Source: Mermis nigrescens
Taxonomy: Eukaryota > Nematoda > Enoplea > Mermithida > Mermithidae
Assembly: GCA_036768485.1 (NCBI GenBank)
Contig: JAVLUZ010000154.1
Location: 24,727,637 to 24,791,636, forward strand
Length of the DNA: 64,000 bases
Direction: 5' to 3'
Positions 48,301 through 52,202 of this stretch are shown here, one piece after another; the stretch's first letter is position 1; every line of letters starts with the position of its first letter. The position numbers and the translations under genes were made by a program. Below the pieces are notes generated by a model. It made no database searches. It was not told the origin of the DNA and saw nothing but the letters and a program-made list of their open reading frames with translations.

Positions 48301-49013
48301 ATGAAGTACAACTTGATAGAAACAAGTTGTACCAATAAATAACGAAGCAGGTTTCAAAGCGGAATTACATTTGACAATCATTTTATGAAAAAAAGACTTA
48401 AAAAGTTAACGTAACTAGTAAGATAGAGGAAAAAACCGACACCAAAATTTTTGAAGTTTTGACATAAAATTGTGGCGAATAAATTGTAAAAACATTCGGG
48501 TTCGGGTAGTCAAAGTAAATTTATTCGGGTTCGAGTAGTCGAGTTCAGCTTATTCGGATTCAGGTCCCGAATTTTGGTCGGGTACCGAGCATTCGGGTTG
48601 GGATACCCGTTGCATCCCTATTATTTAGTCGATAATAATACAAAACGATACATCTTTTATGTAATAATCTATAATAATTTAATGCGGGTAACAAGAAAAC
48701 TTTGGCAACTAAGCATAGTTCTACGCTCTCTGTATGACAATCAGCCTTTTGAATTTAAACTTTGATTTTCCTTTTTATATTTCGGAATATGTAATCGATT
48801 TTTATTTTATTATTATCTTTTGAATTTCAAAACTATTTTATATTCGTCTATTCTCATAGGGAGTTCGTCTTAGCATGTTACGAAGCTCTGGAGGTAAATG
48901 AACGCTTTATTAGCCCTGAGCGTGCGGAATATCAACAATCATTAGTGAGCAATTTCAAGACTCTCGTTCATCGATTGGAAATCTTATTCAACGATACGGT
49001 CAGTATTTTTTAA
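206..49013 (+). CDS. Zizimin-type DOCK guanine-nucleotide exchange factor (DOCK9/10/11-like), 3' part, 21 exons
   Basis: Conceptual splicing gives about 1117 residues matching the C-terminal two thirds of zizimin DOCK proteins, which load GTP on Cdc42 (and Rac) through the DHR-2 domain. Diagnostic stretches in order are DEFCRHHFLIG and KHSFDDRY (6.8 kb), LLLCFLFILKH (15.7 kb), FLYLLMR (22.0 kb), LMATSQLNDH and LQYSLAESYA (25.1 kb), LIIPIHQKR (36.4 kb), RILGTYFRI (37.0 kb), HIQVTH and FMFEVPFT (40.0 kb), CKRRIILTTEHSFPYV and LQGSV (41.2 kb), VNAGPLAYAEAF (43.1 kb) and EALEVNERFI (48.9 kb). VNAGPLAYA and VNER favour the DOCK-D class over DOCK6/7/8. The 5' part with the DHR-1 domain lies outside the window. 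All introns are GT-AG and all junction phases agree. Introns are repeat-filled; the largest (26.3 to 36.3 kb) holds a Penelope element. The class is a recognition from family knowledge; exon limits are inferred. Confidence 0.93.
493..691. mobile_element. Family D MITE
   Basis: Inverted termini CATACATGTAACAGG and CCCGTTACATGTATG enclose 199 bp. Flanks TTTTGCGG (485-492) and TTTTGCAG (692-699) are an 8-bp target duplication with one difference, as for hAT-like elements. The interior holds CT-rich and AAAATTG blocks typical of the family. The open frames over it are not genes. Confidence 0.8.
1204..1630 (-). mobile_element. Family A MITE, diverged copy
   Basis: Starts CAGTGTTTTTTTGCACAAGG and has the family's paired TTTGTACATGTACAAAG blocks at both ends and the palindrome near 1482. 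The far end (ccttg) has decayed and no clear target duplication remains. Confidence 0.75.
1631..1816. mobile_element. Family D MITE fragment
   Basis: Contains the family D body (ggctcgaaattt, cggccaaaa, a run of G) and the right terminus ccctgttacatgtatg near 1797-1812. Its left end is lost where it abuts the family A copy. Confidence 0.55.
2072..2162 (+). CDS. DOCK exon b
   Basis: The acceptor is ctctttcag. The reading starts TCFNVLDRGLILRLSG, like the family's 'DRGFVF' stretch. Two donors are possible: gtgag after 2155 (phase 0) or gttaaa after 2162 (phase 1). Only the second is compatible with the next exon, so the 3' end is uncertain by 7 bases. Confidence 0.7.
2233..2349 (+). CDS. DOCK exon c
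   Basis: The reading FRVDFISILCRHEYFVQMNL matches the conserved 'FLR..C.HEHY..LNLP' block of zizimins. The donor is gtaagt after 2349, leaving phase 1, which fits the exon starting at 6748. The acceptor (aaaag) is weak. Confidence 0.85.
2839..3272 (+). mobile_element. Family A MITE
   Basis: A 434-bp copy flanked by GGGTCAAG on both sides (2831-2838 and 3273-3280), a perfect 8-bp target duplication. Left end cagcgttttttgt, right end ttgtacaaaaaaacag. The interior has the paired TGTACAAAGAC blocks and the GGCGC palindromic motif. Confidence 0.85.
3331..3681 (-). mobile_element. Family C MITE
   Basis: A 351-bp element flanked by perfect 8-bp duplications GGTAGGAG (3323-3330 and 3682-3689). Left end cagacatgtacagcatggg, right end cgtgtatgtatg. 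It contains the TTTCTAGAAAG block and the palindrome gcgcgaagcgcc near 3518. Confidence 0.85.
3690..5570. other. DOCK intron, no feature recognised
   Basis: AT-rich intronic DNA. I see no exon with fitting phase and homology, no TIR pair and no tandem repeat here. Confidence 0.5.
5575..5665 (+). mobile_element. Fragment of the GCTAATG element family
   Basis: Short stretch with gttagctcgtcgtgct and gcattagcaccgtg, resembling the ends of the longer copies at 13.4 and 24.1 kb. Confidence 0.5.
6748..6932 (+). CDS. DOCK exon d
   Basis: The acceptor is tgtttag and the donor gtataa. The reading contains FRLSDEFCRHHFLIGQLL and ILAKHSFDDRYDAE, nearly the zizimin signature 'DEFCRNHFLVGLLL ... KHSFDDRY'. 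Enters in phase 1 and leaves in phase 0. The 4.4-kb intron before it holds several MITEs. Confidence 0.92.
7111..7502 (+). mobile_element. Family E MITE
   Basis: A 392-bp element starting CATACGTGCACGTAG and ending gtgctcctatg, flanked by CGTAGTAT and CGTAGTAA (7 of 8 identical). It carries the family E blocks ggggtattacc and gtactgtccg. Confidence 0.75.
7618..7960 (-). mobile_element. Possible 3' tail of a non-LTR retroelement
   Basis: On the minus strand the sequence ends in aataaatatcttcttg followed by three tandem TCTTG units, a common LINE tail pattern. No reverse transcriptase is left. Tentative. Confidence 0.35.
8174..8310. repeat. CCGGAG-type GC-rich oligomer cluster
   Basis: Starts tagtgatcgaccggag, then repeated ccggag/ctccgg units in both orientations. 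It resembles the ends of the oligomer-array hAT-like elements elsewhere in the window; a partner end was not found. Confidence 0.5.
9408..9446 (+). repeat. (ATC)n microsatellite
   Basis: An imperfect run of about twelve ATC units in the intron before the exon at 9859. Confidence 0.8.
9859..10048 (+). CDS. DOCK exon e
   Basis: The acceptor is attttcag. The reading RMQRVIAMYFPLVDCLVASI matches the family's 'ARIA.LYLPL' helix; the rest is a polar, serine-rich linker ending at a phase-1 donor (gtatgt). Confidence 0.88.
10299..11296. mobile_element. About 1-kb element with TAGTGCTGGCCTCTA termini
   Basis: TATAGTGCTGGCCTCTA at the left is repeated inverted at the right (tagaggccagcactata). The interior has at least five copies of a motif like aacctaaaaaaccac. 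No coding region. No target duplication could be read. Confidence 0.7.
11297..11770 (+). mobile_element. Family E related sequence
   Basis: Contains the family E blocks acccctcactgac, tcaggtactgtc and a terminal tttgaacatgggcacctatg. The block before the 10.3-kb element (10115-10298) may be its displaced left part. Confidence 0.4.
12391..12851 (+). repeat. 230-bp tandem duplication
   Basis: Two adjacent copies (12391-12620 and 12621-12851) both begin atgctttttc and end gatggtcacgtagtg, with about 90% identity or better by eye. The unit carries family C-like sequence, with the palindrome decayed to ggcgcct. Confidence 0.9.
13441..14245 (+). mobile_element. GCTAATG-type element, copy 1
   Basis: A 0.8-kb non-coding repeat whose two ends are built from clustered ttagcac and gctaatg motifs in both orientations. 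Matches the inverted copy at 24.07-24.80 kb along its length, including ctgttcaagaatgccatgat and gcttggggctaaataaat. No transposase. Confidence 0.75.
14598..14775 (+). CDS. DOCK exon f (serine-rich linker)
   Basis: The acceptor is ttcggcag, the donor gtaagt, phases 1 in and 2 out. The reading is low-complexity and Ser/Gln-rich (SSRSSINVENALQNLS...), as expected for the variable linker in the middle of zizimins. Assignment rests mainly on phase, position and the open frame. Confidence 0.7.
14981..15290 (-). mobile_element. Family C MITE, truncated
   Basis: Starts cagacgagcacagcatgg and follows family C (tttctttctagagcataaa, aaagtgcc) until a run of G near 15250; the terminal part is missing. 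Confidence 0.6.
15632..15792 (+). CDS. DOCK exon g
   Basis: Enters in phase 2, leaves in phase 1. The reading ends FDPTEISDLLLCFLFILKHA, matching 'EIKSLLMCFLYILK' of DOCK9-class proteins; the first half is a serine-rich linker. Confidence 0.88.
15793..16470. other. DOCK intron, no feature recognised
   Basis: I see no exon, repeat terminus or tandem array in this stretch. Confidence 0.4.
16475..16908 (+). mobile_element. Family A MITE
   Basis: A 434-bp copy flanked by CTGCTATG (16467-16474) and CTGTTATG (16909-16916), 7 of 8 identical. Right terminus ttgtacaaaaaaaaacactg is intact; the left has mutated to cacggtttttttgt. Confidence 0.8.
17580..18160. mobile_element. MITE-like GC-run repeat block
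   Basis: Begins near cacacatgcatactagagg and ends near gtgcatctacatatg; contains runs such as gacccccccaaccgg and two versions of a tgaccagaaat/gactaaaaat segment. Related to families C and E, limits approximate. Confidence 0.45.
18245..18374 (+). CDS. DOCK exon h
   Basis: The acceptor is attttag, the donor gtgcgt after GAGAA, phase 2 out. The reading HYWQQCVDEELNGFL and LERFKYRGKQ matches the zizimin block '.YW......L..F...... FQY.GKR'. Confidence 0.87.
19204..19468 (+). CDS. DOCK exon i
   Basis: Enters in phase 2, leaves in phase 0 (donor gtgaat). A basic, variable first half is followed by LHEAYLAQEVAFCVLNSLNL, matching 'LLEANIATEVCLTALDTLSLF' of DOCK9. Confidence 0.88.
19469..20700. other. 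DOCK intron, no gene feature recognised
   Basis: Contains scattered 'tagctatttt' repeats near 19620-19800 and very AT-rich DNA near 20100-20250. No exon or complete element is visible. Confidence 0.4.
20719..20757. repeat. Perfect 15-bp inverted repeat
   Basis: CCGATTATATCTTTT is followed after 9 bases by its exact complement. Could be a hairpin or the core of a decayed hairpin MITE. Confidence 0.8.
21238..21378 (+). CDS. DOCK exon j
   Basis: 47 codons, phase 0 at both ends. The reading MDLLSRIYSIYLGMLNKHSS and VIQLVMASLKFF aligns to 'LMKKVFDVYLCFLQKHQS ... FTALRSLI' of DOCK9. Confidence 0.87.
21867..22049 (+). CDS. DOCK exon k
   Basis: The acceptor is ttcctag; donor gtaaat after CAGCAT keeps phase 0. 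The reading SMCIDLCRKLLSCCS and FLYLLMRADYE matches 'DMCAALCYEILKCC ... LLYFLMRNNFD'. Confidence 0.9.
22367..22912. mobile_element. Family E/C composite fragment
   Basis: The left part has the family E block ttatgtccggcgag; the right part has family C blocks (ttctaaaaagaaagagc, gacgcacacttatcg) and ends ccctcagaattcgcatg. Limits approximate. Confidence 0.45.
23026..23160 (+). CDS. DOCK exon l
   Basis: The acceptor is gatttcag. The reading IIISLSQLLGNG and FNRALSIISEFAS matches 'VIISVSQLI ... FQQSLSIINNCA'. Phase 0 at both ends. Confidence 0.88.
23248..23727. mobile_element. Family E-like repeat in ATT-rich DNA
   Basis: Starts catacatgcacgtgg and ends cagtgtgcatgtgtg, inverted-like termini, within an ATT-rich stretch that hides any target duplication. 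Interior has the ggggggtaaatga and tacccccatacc runs. Confidence 0.5.
24070..24800 (-). mobile_element. GCTAATG-type element, copy 2 (inverted)
   Basis: Reverse-orientation match to the copy at 13.4-14.2 kb. Ends consist of clustered ttagcac/gctaatg motifs; the interior carries ggcgcttcgcgcc at 24230. Non-coding. Confidence 0.75.
24990..25236 (+). CDS. DOCK exon m (start of DHR-2 region)
   Basis: The acceptor is ccttttgag; donor gtaagc, phase 1 out. The reading ELVRRQRAVLMATSQLNDH, LAELQYSLAESYAQSP and AEAAQCFLRV is almost the family consensus 'RIRTVLMATAQMKEH ... LQYSLAKSYAS.P ... SEAAMCYVHV'. Confidence 0.93.
25273..25433 (+). mobile_element. Short family B MITE (internally deleted)
   Basis: 161 bp starting cacgtacagac and ending tgctgcccatgtatg, flanked by perfect 8-bp duplications CTTTTCAC (25265-25272 and 25434-25441). 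It lies 36 bp downstream of a DOCK exon. Confidence 0.8.
26187..26293 (+). CDS. DOCK exon n
   Basis: The acceptor is ctttttcag; donor gtcaga is weak. The phase-1 entry gives GKISWSVEEHLIFAF, an acidic and variable segment where zizimins have their 'TRKGVFRQGC' linker. Supported by phase and position more than by similarity. Confidence 0.7.
26355..27149 (-). mobile_element. Family C MITE interrupted by another family C MITE
   Basis: Outer copy flanked by GTTACGAT (26347-26354) and GTTGCGAT (27150-27157), 7 of 8 identical. Removing the inner element and one duplication leaves about 363 bp, the usual size of the family. Confidence 0.75.
26456..26879 (+). mobile_element. Family C MITE nested in the opposite orientation
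   Basis: 424 bp flanked by GTCAAAAC (26448-26455) and GTCGAAAC (26880-26887). Right end catgctgtacatgtatg. It splits the outer copy exactly in its tcaaaaac/tcgtttttcag region. Confidence 0.8.
27447..27620 (+). mobile_element. Family D MITE, right end missing
   Basis: Starts catacatgtaacagggg and contains the ccacccaaagtcgg and ttttttggcc blocks of family D; no matching right terminus follows. Confidence 0.55.
28107..28872. mobile_element. Mariner-type hairpin MITE
   Basis: 766 bp bounded by TA dinucleotides (28105-28106, 28873-28874). The arms are long imperfect inverted repeats: cggggtgtataaaaaac pairs with gttttttagccaccatg, and gcagaagtcgttttttt pairs with aaaaaacgacttctgc near the centre. 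Confidence 0.75.
29589..30245 (+). pseudogene. Penelope-like polymerase, N-terminal part
   Basis: 218-codon frame; basic and helical, including YIRRNVSKSLNHVRQLHSKK. It ends in a TGA just where the next frame continues with KRDYEILSNLS, so a one-base indel lies near 30235-30245. No good start codon is visible. Confidence 0.85.
30242..31610 (+). pseudogene. Penelope-like reverse transcriptase core
   Basis: In-frame run with all polymerase motifs: KADKGNQVVILNKDDY, LRPILSAINTPTYKLAKY, SLDVQSLFTNIP, AMGNPLGPVLAN, RYVDDTFVMF and KLNFLAVLVER. Homology stops near FVYRPV at about 31605, then continues in another frame. Confidence 0.93.
31605..31979 (+). pseudogene. Penelope-like GIY-YIG endonuclease domain
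   Basis: Begins YKPVFKNKN, then YKYTCSSCMASYIGETRRH. The CX2C before YIG, the arginine in RIAEH and the glutamate in LLIKESLYIARDRP are the expected nuclease residues. The stop TAA is at about 31977. Confidence 0.9.
32241..32555 (+). repeat. Left arm tandem array (TTCGAATGTCCCACC unit)
   Basis: About 12 to 14 imperfect units with lengths of 15 to 17 bp, interrupted at 32310-32355 and 32405-32455 by AT-rich spacers. Confidence 0.85.
33310..33487 (-). repeat. Right arm tandem array (GGTGGGACATTCGAA unit)
   Basis: About ten units, more regular than the left arm; reverse complement of the left arm. Open frames on both strands here are translations of the array, not genes. Confidence 0.85.
33505..34190. 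other. Inside the large element, no feature recognised
   Basis: No open frame with recognisable homology and no repeat terminus seen. Confidence 0.4.
34193..34245. repeat. GGCACC oligomer cluster with a hAT-like terminus
   Basis: Tandem caccgg/ggcacc units; on the minus strand it begins tagggatagcccggtgcc, like the ends of other array-bearing elements here. Partner end not found. Confidence 0.5.
35786..36191 (+). mobile_element. Family C MITE
   Basis: Starts cagacatgtgtgatcatgg and ends gttgtacacgtatg. Contains the family blocks gttctagaaagaacgagc and cggcgcttcccgcc. The target duplication is not clear. It ends about 105 bp before a DOCK exon. Confidence 0.7.
36296..36418 (+). CDS. DOCK exon o (DHR-2)
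   Basis: The acceptor is cattttag; phase 0 at both ends. The reading LVNQVNELV and YEDLSNIFNLIIPIHQKR matches 'LMELLEQC ... YELIADIYKLIIPIYEKRRD'. It follows a 10-kb intron occupied by a nested transposon complex. Confidence 0.92.
36914..37027 (+). CDS. DOCK exon p (DHR-2)
   Basis: The acceptor is gcttaaag, the donor gtaagt. The reading LSRVYGILQDAYSRL and GGHRILGTYFRI matches 'LAHLYDTLHRAYSKV ... GRRLLGTYFRVAFFG'. Phase 0 at both ends. Confidence 0.94.
37393..37600 (+). mobile_element. tRNA-derived SINE
   Basis: Box A-like GCCGAGTGG at about 37395 and box B-like GGCTCGAATC at 37438-37447 make a tRNA (Leu/Ser)-like promoter. They are followed by the core CCTCCGGGGTCGATAAAT seen in several invertebrate tRNA-SINEs. 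It may abut a hAT-like end (tagggctgtgtatcggg) near 37590. Confidence 0.65.
37900..38159 (+). mobile_element. Family B MITE
   Basis: 260 bp with termini CACACCTGGGCG and tgcccacgtatg, flanked by perfect 8-bp duplications GTTGGATC (37892-37899 and 38160-38167). Interior: caccccccagaaa, gatgccaatggatagtgctt. Confidence 0.88.
38574..38720 (+). CDS. DOCK exon q (DHR-2)
   Basis: The acceptor is ttttttag, the donor gtaagt. The reading VEYVYRENGLVSLAEMTEKL and YYAIKFNASKVNIVTDS matches 'KEYIYKEPKLTPLSEISQRL ... LYSDKFGSENVKMIQDS'. Confidence 0.93.
38992..39763. mobile_element. Mariner-type hairpin MITE
   Basis: 772 bp bounded by TA (38990-38991, 39764-39765). The left end CGGTGGCCCAAAAAGG pairs with the right end ctttgggctaccctg, and complementarity extends through tgtttaatcataa and gcattagacatattgcaaaa for more than 70 bp. 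The central cttttttgttgtaact also pairs. No transposase. Confidence 0.82.
39901..40104 (+). CDS. DOCK exon r (DHR-2)
   Basis: The acceptor is gtcttaag; donor gtgcat after 40104. The reading HIQVTHLMPCLNDND and LRTFMFEVPFTIA matches 'AYIQVTHVTPFFDEKEL ... IRRFMFEMPFT'. An open frame on the opposite strand over the same bases is a shadow. Confidence 0.93.
40105..41166. other. DOCK intron, no feature recognised
   Basis: A short family C-like piece may be present near 40700; otherwise nothing identifiable. Confidence 0.35.
41167..41400 (+). CDS. DOCK exon s (DHR-2 catalytic core)
   Basis: The acceptor is gtcttttaag, the donor gtaagt. The reading NQCKRRIILTTEHSFPYVL, LNPLETAMDELRSRI and LKYLQLILQGSV follows 'EEQCKRRTILTAIHCFPYV ... 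LNPIEVAIDEM ... LKLQGSV' closely. It forms the Cdc42-contacting part of DHR-2. Confidence 0.96.
42333..42753 (+). mobile_element. Family C MITE
   Basis: 421 bp starting catacatgtccttgtg, flanked by GTCCCTAG (42325-42332) and TTCCCTAG (42754-42761). Contains ctctagaaagaaggatc and ggcgctttccgcc. Confidence 0.8.
43013..43042 (+). repeat. (TATG)n microsatellite
   Basis: Seven imperfect tatg units directly upstream of the acceptor of the DOCK exon at 43059. Confidence 0.85.
43059..43159 (+). CDS. DOCK exon t (nucleotide-sensor loop)
   Basis: The acceptor is ttgcttag. The reading VNAGPLAYAEAFCQKEQ is near-identical to zizimin 'VNAGPLAYARAF', the loop with the valine that disturbs bound nucleotide and magnesium in DOCK9. 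Leaves in phase 2. Confidence 0.95.
44027..44819. mobile_element. hAT-like element with CCGGGGCC arrays at both ends
   Basis: Termini TAGAGCTGTGCCGGGGCC and its exact inverse, flanked by perfect 8-bp duplications GTTTCTAT (44019-44026 and 44820-44827). Short ccggggcc runs follow each terminus. 793 bp including a nested family B-like MITE; no coding region. Confidence 0.88.
44367..44612 (-). mobile_element. Family B MITE nested in the 44-kb hAT-like element
   Basis: 246 bp starting catacatgggcgg and ending gatgcccatgttct, flanked by GTTAAATC and GTTATATC (7 of 8). Confidence 0.72.
46197..46619 (+). mobile_element. Family A MITE (reference copy)
   Basis: 423 bp with termini CAGTGTTTTTTTTGTAC and ttgtacaaaaaaaacattg, flanked by perfect 8-bp duplications GTTAGAAC (46189-46196 and 46620-46627). 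Contains ggcgcttcgcgcc at 46329. Confidence 0.92.
47378..47824 (+). mobile_element. Family A MITE
   Basis: 447 bp, flanked by perfect 8-bp duplications GACCCTAT (47370-47377 and 47825-47832). Left end cagtgttttttgtg, right end gtacgaaaaaacactg. Confidence 0.92.
48860..49013 (+). CDS. DOCK terminal exon with stop codon
   Basis: The acceptor is ctcatag, phase 2 in. The reading EFVLACYEALEVNERFISP and AEYQQSLVSNF matches 'FVEACGQALAVNERLI ... LEYQEEMKANY'. It runs to VSIF and TAA at 49011-49013. A gtcagt donor at 48999 would remove the last four codons and continue the gene, so the exact C-terminus is open. A family C MITE begins 8 bases past the stop. Confidence 0.88.
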
Positions 49014-49020
49014 GTACACG

Positions 49021-49300
49021 CAGACATGCACCGAATGGAAATTCTAGGAAAGGGTGAAATTTTAAAGTGTCGTTTCGGGCTCAAAATTGATGGGTACGCG
49101 TCAAAAACTGCGTTTTTCAGCGTTTCTGATGATCTATCTTTCTAGCGCATAAAAACGCATAAAAAAATTTCGAGAAAAAAACAACAAAATTCGAAAAATT
49201 GAACAAAATATAGTCGAAAAATGAGTATATGACGCGAAGCGCCGAAAGTTTTCTGGAGGGGATGAAAACCCCACCTCAAACCCCCCCCAGATCATTTATG
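49021..49300 (-). mobile_element. Family C MITE directly after the DOCK stop
   Basis: Starts cagacatgcaccgaatgg and ends agatcatttatg; flanks agtacacg and agtgcaag agree in 6 of 8. It begins 8 bases past TAA, so any 3' UTR of the DOCK mRNA would contain it. Confidence 0.7.
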
Positions 49301-49402
49301 AGTGCAAGCACTTATGCGCTTTTATAATATGCAACACGGAGGGGAGCAGCGCCAGATCTTGGCATATGTAGCGCGTCATTCTATTATACAAGCAGTCAGG
49401 CC

Positions 49403-49982
49403 CACAAATGGGCGTCGGAGTCTAGATTTTCCCGAGAATTCGGCGGACCCCTCCTCAAAAATCGATAGACCCCCAGAATTGAATTTTCGGTGCTATTTTT
49501 GGCGATTTGGCCCCATCGAACCCTCCTCCCCACACATGCACATAGGGGGGTTTGGGGGGTATTACCCCCTGAGGGGTCAGCTAGACCGGTACTGTCCGGC
49601 GATTTTGAGCAAATAGGTCTTGTTCTGCATCATTTTTGACATCAAAATCAGTAAAAATGTCAAAATTTTTCCGGCGCTTCGCGCCAGATTAGTACTGTTA
49701 AGTACTTTTTACTCAAAAAGCGCCCAAAATTGATGAATTTTTGCATTTTTTTAGTGTTAAAAGTGATATAATGCAGTCAAAATGGACTAAAAATGCTTTT
49801 AAAATGTGTTAACACGAAAAAACGTTTTATAGGCTATTTTGGCCATTTTGATCATTAAAACACCAAAAAATCGTGAACGTTAAATTTACTGTTTTAGATT
49901 TTTGGCATTTCACCCCCTGCCGACCCTGACCTTGTGCACCTATGCTCCTCCCCCACCAGAATCGGACTGCTGCCCACGTATG
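49403..49982 (+). mobile_element. Family B MITE split by a family E MITE
   Basis: Outer termini cacaaatgggcg and tgcccacgtatg, flanks GTCAGGCC (49395-49402) and GTCAGGTC (49983-49990). Without the insert it is about 158 bp. Confidence 0.82.
49531..49944 (+). mobile_element. Family E MITE nested in the family B copy
   Basis: 414 bp starting cacacatgcacatag and ending gtgcacctatg, flanked by perfect 8-bp duplications CTCCTCCC (49523-49530 and 49945-49952). Contains ccggcgcttcgcgcc at 49671. Confidence 0.9.
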
Positions 49983-50069
49983 GTCAGGTCCGTATCCAGG
50001 ATTCGTTCAAGGGGGAGTTGACTCAAGATAAATTTGTTTATATCTGAGAAACTTCATTGGGATAGGCTA

Positions 50070-50265
50070 CACACCTGGGTGGGGGGTTTGGGGGTACGCA
50101 CCCCCCAGAAACCAAAATACCCCCCAGAATTCAATTTTTGAAATTTTTTTTTGTTTTTTCGCAATTTTTTTGATGTCAATGGATAGTGCTCGATGAGAAA
50201 CGTTGAAAAGGGTGTTTTTCGCCATACCACCATTTTTGAGACCATTTTTTGACCTTCAAAAAATC
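50070..50265 (+). mobile_element. Family B MITE, right end lost
   Basis: Starts cacacctgggtgg and follows the family to ccttcaaaaaatcttg, then breaks into family A sequence. Confidence 0.7.
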
Positions 50266-50745
50266 TTGAAACACTTACTCATTTCGGGCCAAAGCGCCGA
50301 AAATTTTTGTGAATTTTACACCTTTTTATAGTTTTTGTATTCCTAAAAATCTTTGTACATTTTGTACACACAAATTTTTGGGTACTATAATATGGTACAG
50401 TAGCGATTTTAGTGTTGTAAAAACAGAGTTGTTCGACTTTTGATAGTGTATTTTAGCTAATTTCTGGGTCTCTAAGGGCAAAAATCTCTGAGAATCGTCT
50501 TAAAACGGCGCGAAGCGCCAAAAAAATTAACATTTTTCCTTTTGAAATGCAATTTCTGCCATTATGTAGATATATAGAACACACAATTACTCATTTTCGG
50601 CGCGAAGCGCCGAAAATTTTTGCGAATTTCAGACCTTTGTTGCAATTTTTGTCTTCCCAAAAATCTTTGTACATGTACAAAGACGGTTCCGAAAAGTCTT
50701 TGTACATCGGTAAAAATCTTTGCCGAGTACAAAAAAACAACACTG
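50266..50745 (-). mobile_element. Rearranged family A MITE
   Basis: Right end intact (gtacaaaaaaacaacactg). At the left, the start of a second family A copy is joined at the shared ctttgtacat word to the other arm (50330-50355), so one terminus is duplicated and one missing. Confidence 0.72.
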
Positions 50746-51480
50746 GGTAACATGATCTAAAATCATAAATAAAAAATGAATAATACTGTTCAAAAGAAGT
50801 TTAAGCTAGCTTTGATCCTATTGGCTCATGATAAATGGATTTGCATGATGTACATAGCTCATTAAAACGTTTTTTTCGAAAGTTCATGAATTGAAACTAT
50901 GATGACTTAAAAACATTGTTTTTTCCAGACAATGAAATGACTTAAAGGCTACATCTGCATATTGTCCCTAGTTTAATGCTGGTCTATTAAATCAATTCTT
51001 ATCATAAAAGTTAGTTCCAATTTTTCAATACTTCTAGTATAAGTTATTTTGAATCTCATCATATCAAAACTCAGCCTTCGAGCGTCACTCTGCCATCATG
51101 ATCAGTACTCTATTTTAATAGATGCAAATAAAAATATACAAAGTTTATTCTCGAAAACAGTTAACCACAATAGAAAATACGTGACGCATAATACCGCATG
51201 AATAAAAGAAAATACAAAAAGATATCAGATTTAAATGGTAATTGCGACAGCCTAGGTCCGCCTGCTCGACGCCATCCACGTTATAATGATTAAGCACTAC
51301 AGTTGTATACCATAAACCACATCGCTACGCCTAATTTGAATAAAATTATGGAAAAAACATTCATCGGTCCGATTTGTTAAACCTTACTCACTCCTCACTC
51401 ACTGCTATATAAACGCTCGCGCAAGCATATTTCAATTTTTCCAACCAGCAATTTTTGGGATTAAATACTTATTTCTCAGT
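50746..51480. other. Intergenic, nothing recognised
   Basis: No exon-like frame or element terminus could be supported. Confidence 0.4.
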
Positions 51481-51524
51481 TTACTCAGAATACAGTCTGA
51501 CTCGGTTCCTACAAATTCATAATT

Positions 51525-51668
51525 TTCGGGTCCGGGTCCGGATCTTTACTTTTGAGAATTTCGGGTCCGGGTCCGCATCTTTACTTCCGAAAATTTCGGG
51601 TCCAGATCCGGGTCCGGATCCAGAAGAATCGTCGGATAGTGCCGGATCCGGGTCCGGATACTTGGACC
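51525..51668 (+). repeat. CGGGTC oligomer cluster
   Basis: Repeated cgggtccgg units separated by atctttactt spacers; resembles the subterminal arrays of the hAT-like elements. No paired inverse array found. Open frames here are repeat translations. Confidence 0.7.
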
Positions 51669-51760
51669 TGTCGAAAATTCGAAGATATCCTAACAAAGAG
51701 ATGTAATTTTTCTGGGGTTCCTGTACATTTTGTCGCCTATCAATGTTTTCGGCCAGCGGG

Positions 51761-51774
51761 GGGGGGGGGGGGCC
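51761..51774 (+). repeat. Poly-G run
   Basis: A run of about 14 G; a likely site of sequencing length error. Confidence 0.8.
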
Positions 51775-51964
51775 GCCCCTCCCGGTAAATACGGTCCTGC
51801 GTACTGTTAACTCTTAGCAATTTTTCTTTCAAACTTAATGTCCGATTACCTGGTAAGAATTTTACATTGAATGAGATAGCAAGAAAGTACTGTTCTATTT
51901 TTTCTTTCATTCGCCTTAAAGTTTTCTTTTTTCTCTTTTCATTTACCATGCATCATTGTTTAAG

Positions 51965-52070
51965 ATGCTGACAAAGCCGCTAAATATTAACGGCGATGAG
52001 CAATACCAATACGACGTCACTGATTCGATTGAAAAGGAACGATGTTCAACCACGGTTTTCAATTTTATCG
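51965..52070 (+). CDS. Candidate exon of unknown gene
   Basis: Open from ATG at 51965 (which follows a possible tttaag acceptor) to a phase-1 donor. The reading is polar (MLTKPLNINGDEQYQ...). It could start a small gene or be a further 3' exon of the DOCK gene, since its phase 0 fits a splice from 48998. No homology recognised. Confidence 0.35.
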
Positions 52071-52202
52071 GTGGTGTACACTGAAGTCGGCGCTTCCTCA
52101 TTTTTTTATCTGATATTTCTTGTTAGTCATCGGCTTATTTTCTCCTTATTAGTTTCTCGCAATCTCACTCGCATATATATCCTAATATCTGAGATTAACA
52201 AC

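Larger units (their letters stand above)
45974..48620. mobile_element. 2.6-kb hAT-like element with CGGGTTCGGGTAGT arrays at both ends
   Basis: Termini TAGGGATGCAACGGGTA (45974) and its inverse (ending 48620). Inside each end are about five cgggttcgggtagt-like units (46000-46115 and 48497-48605). Two family A MITEs have inserted inside. No transposase frame. Target duplication not readable. Confidence 0.75.
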
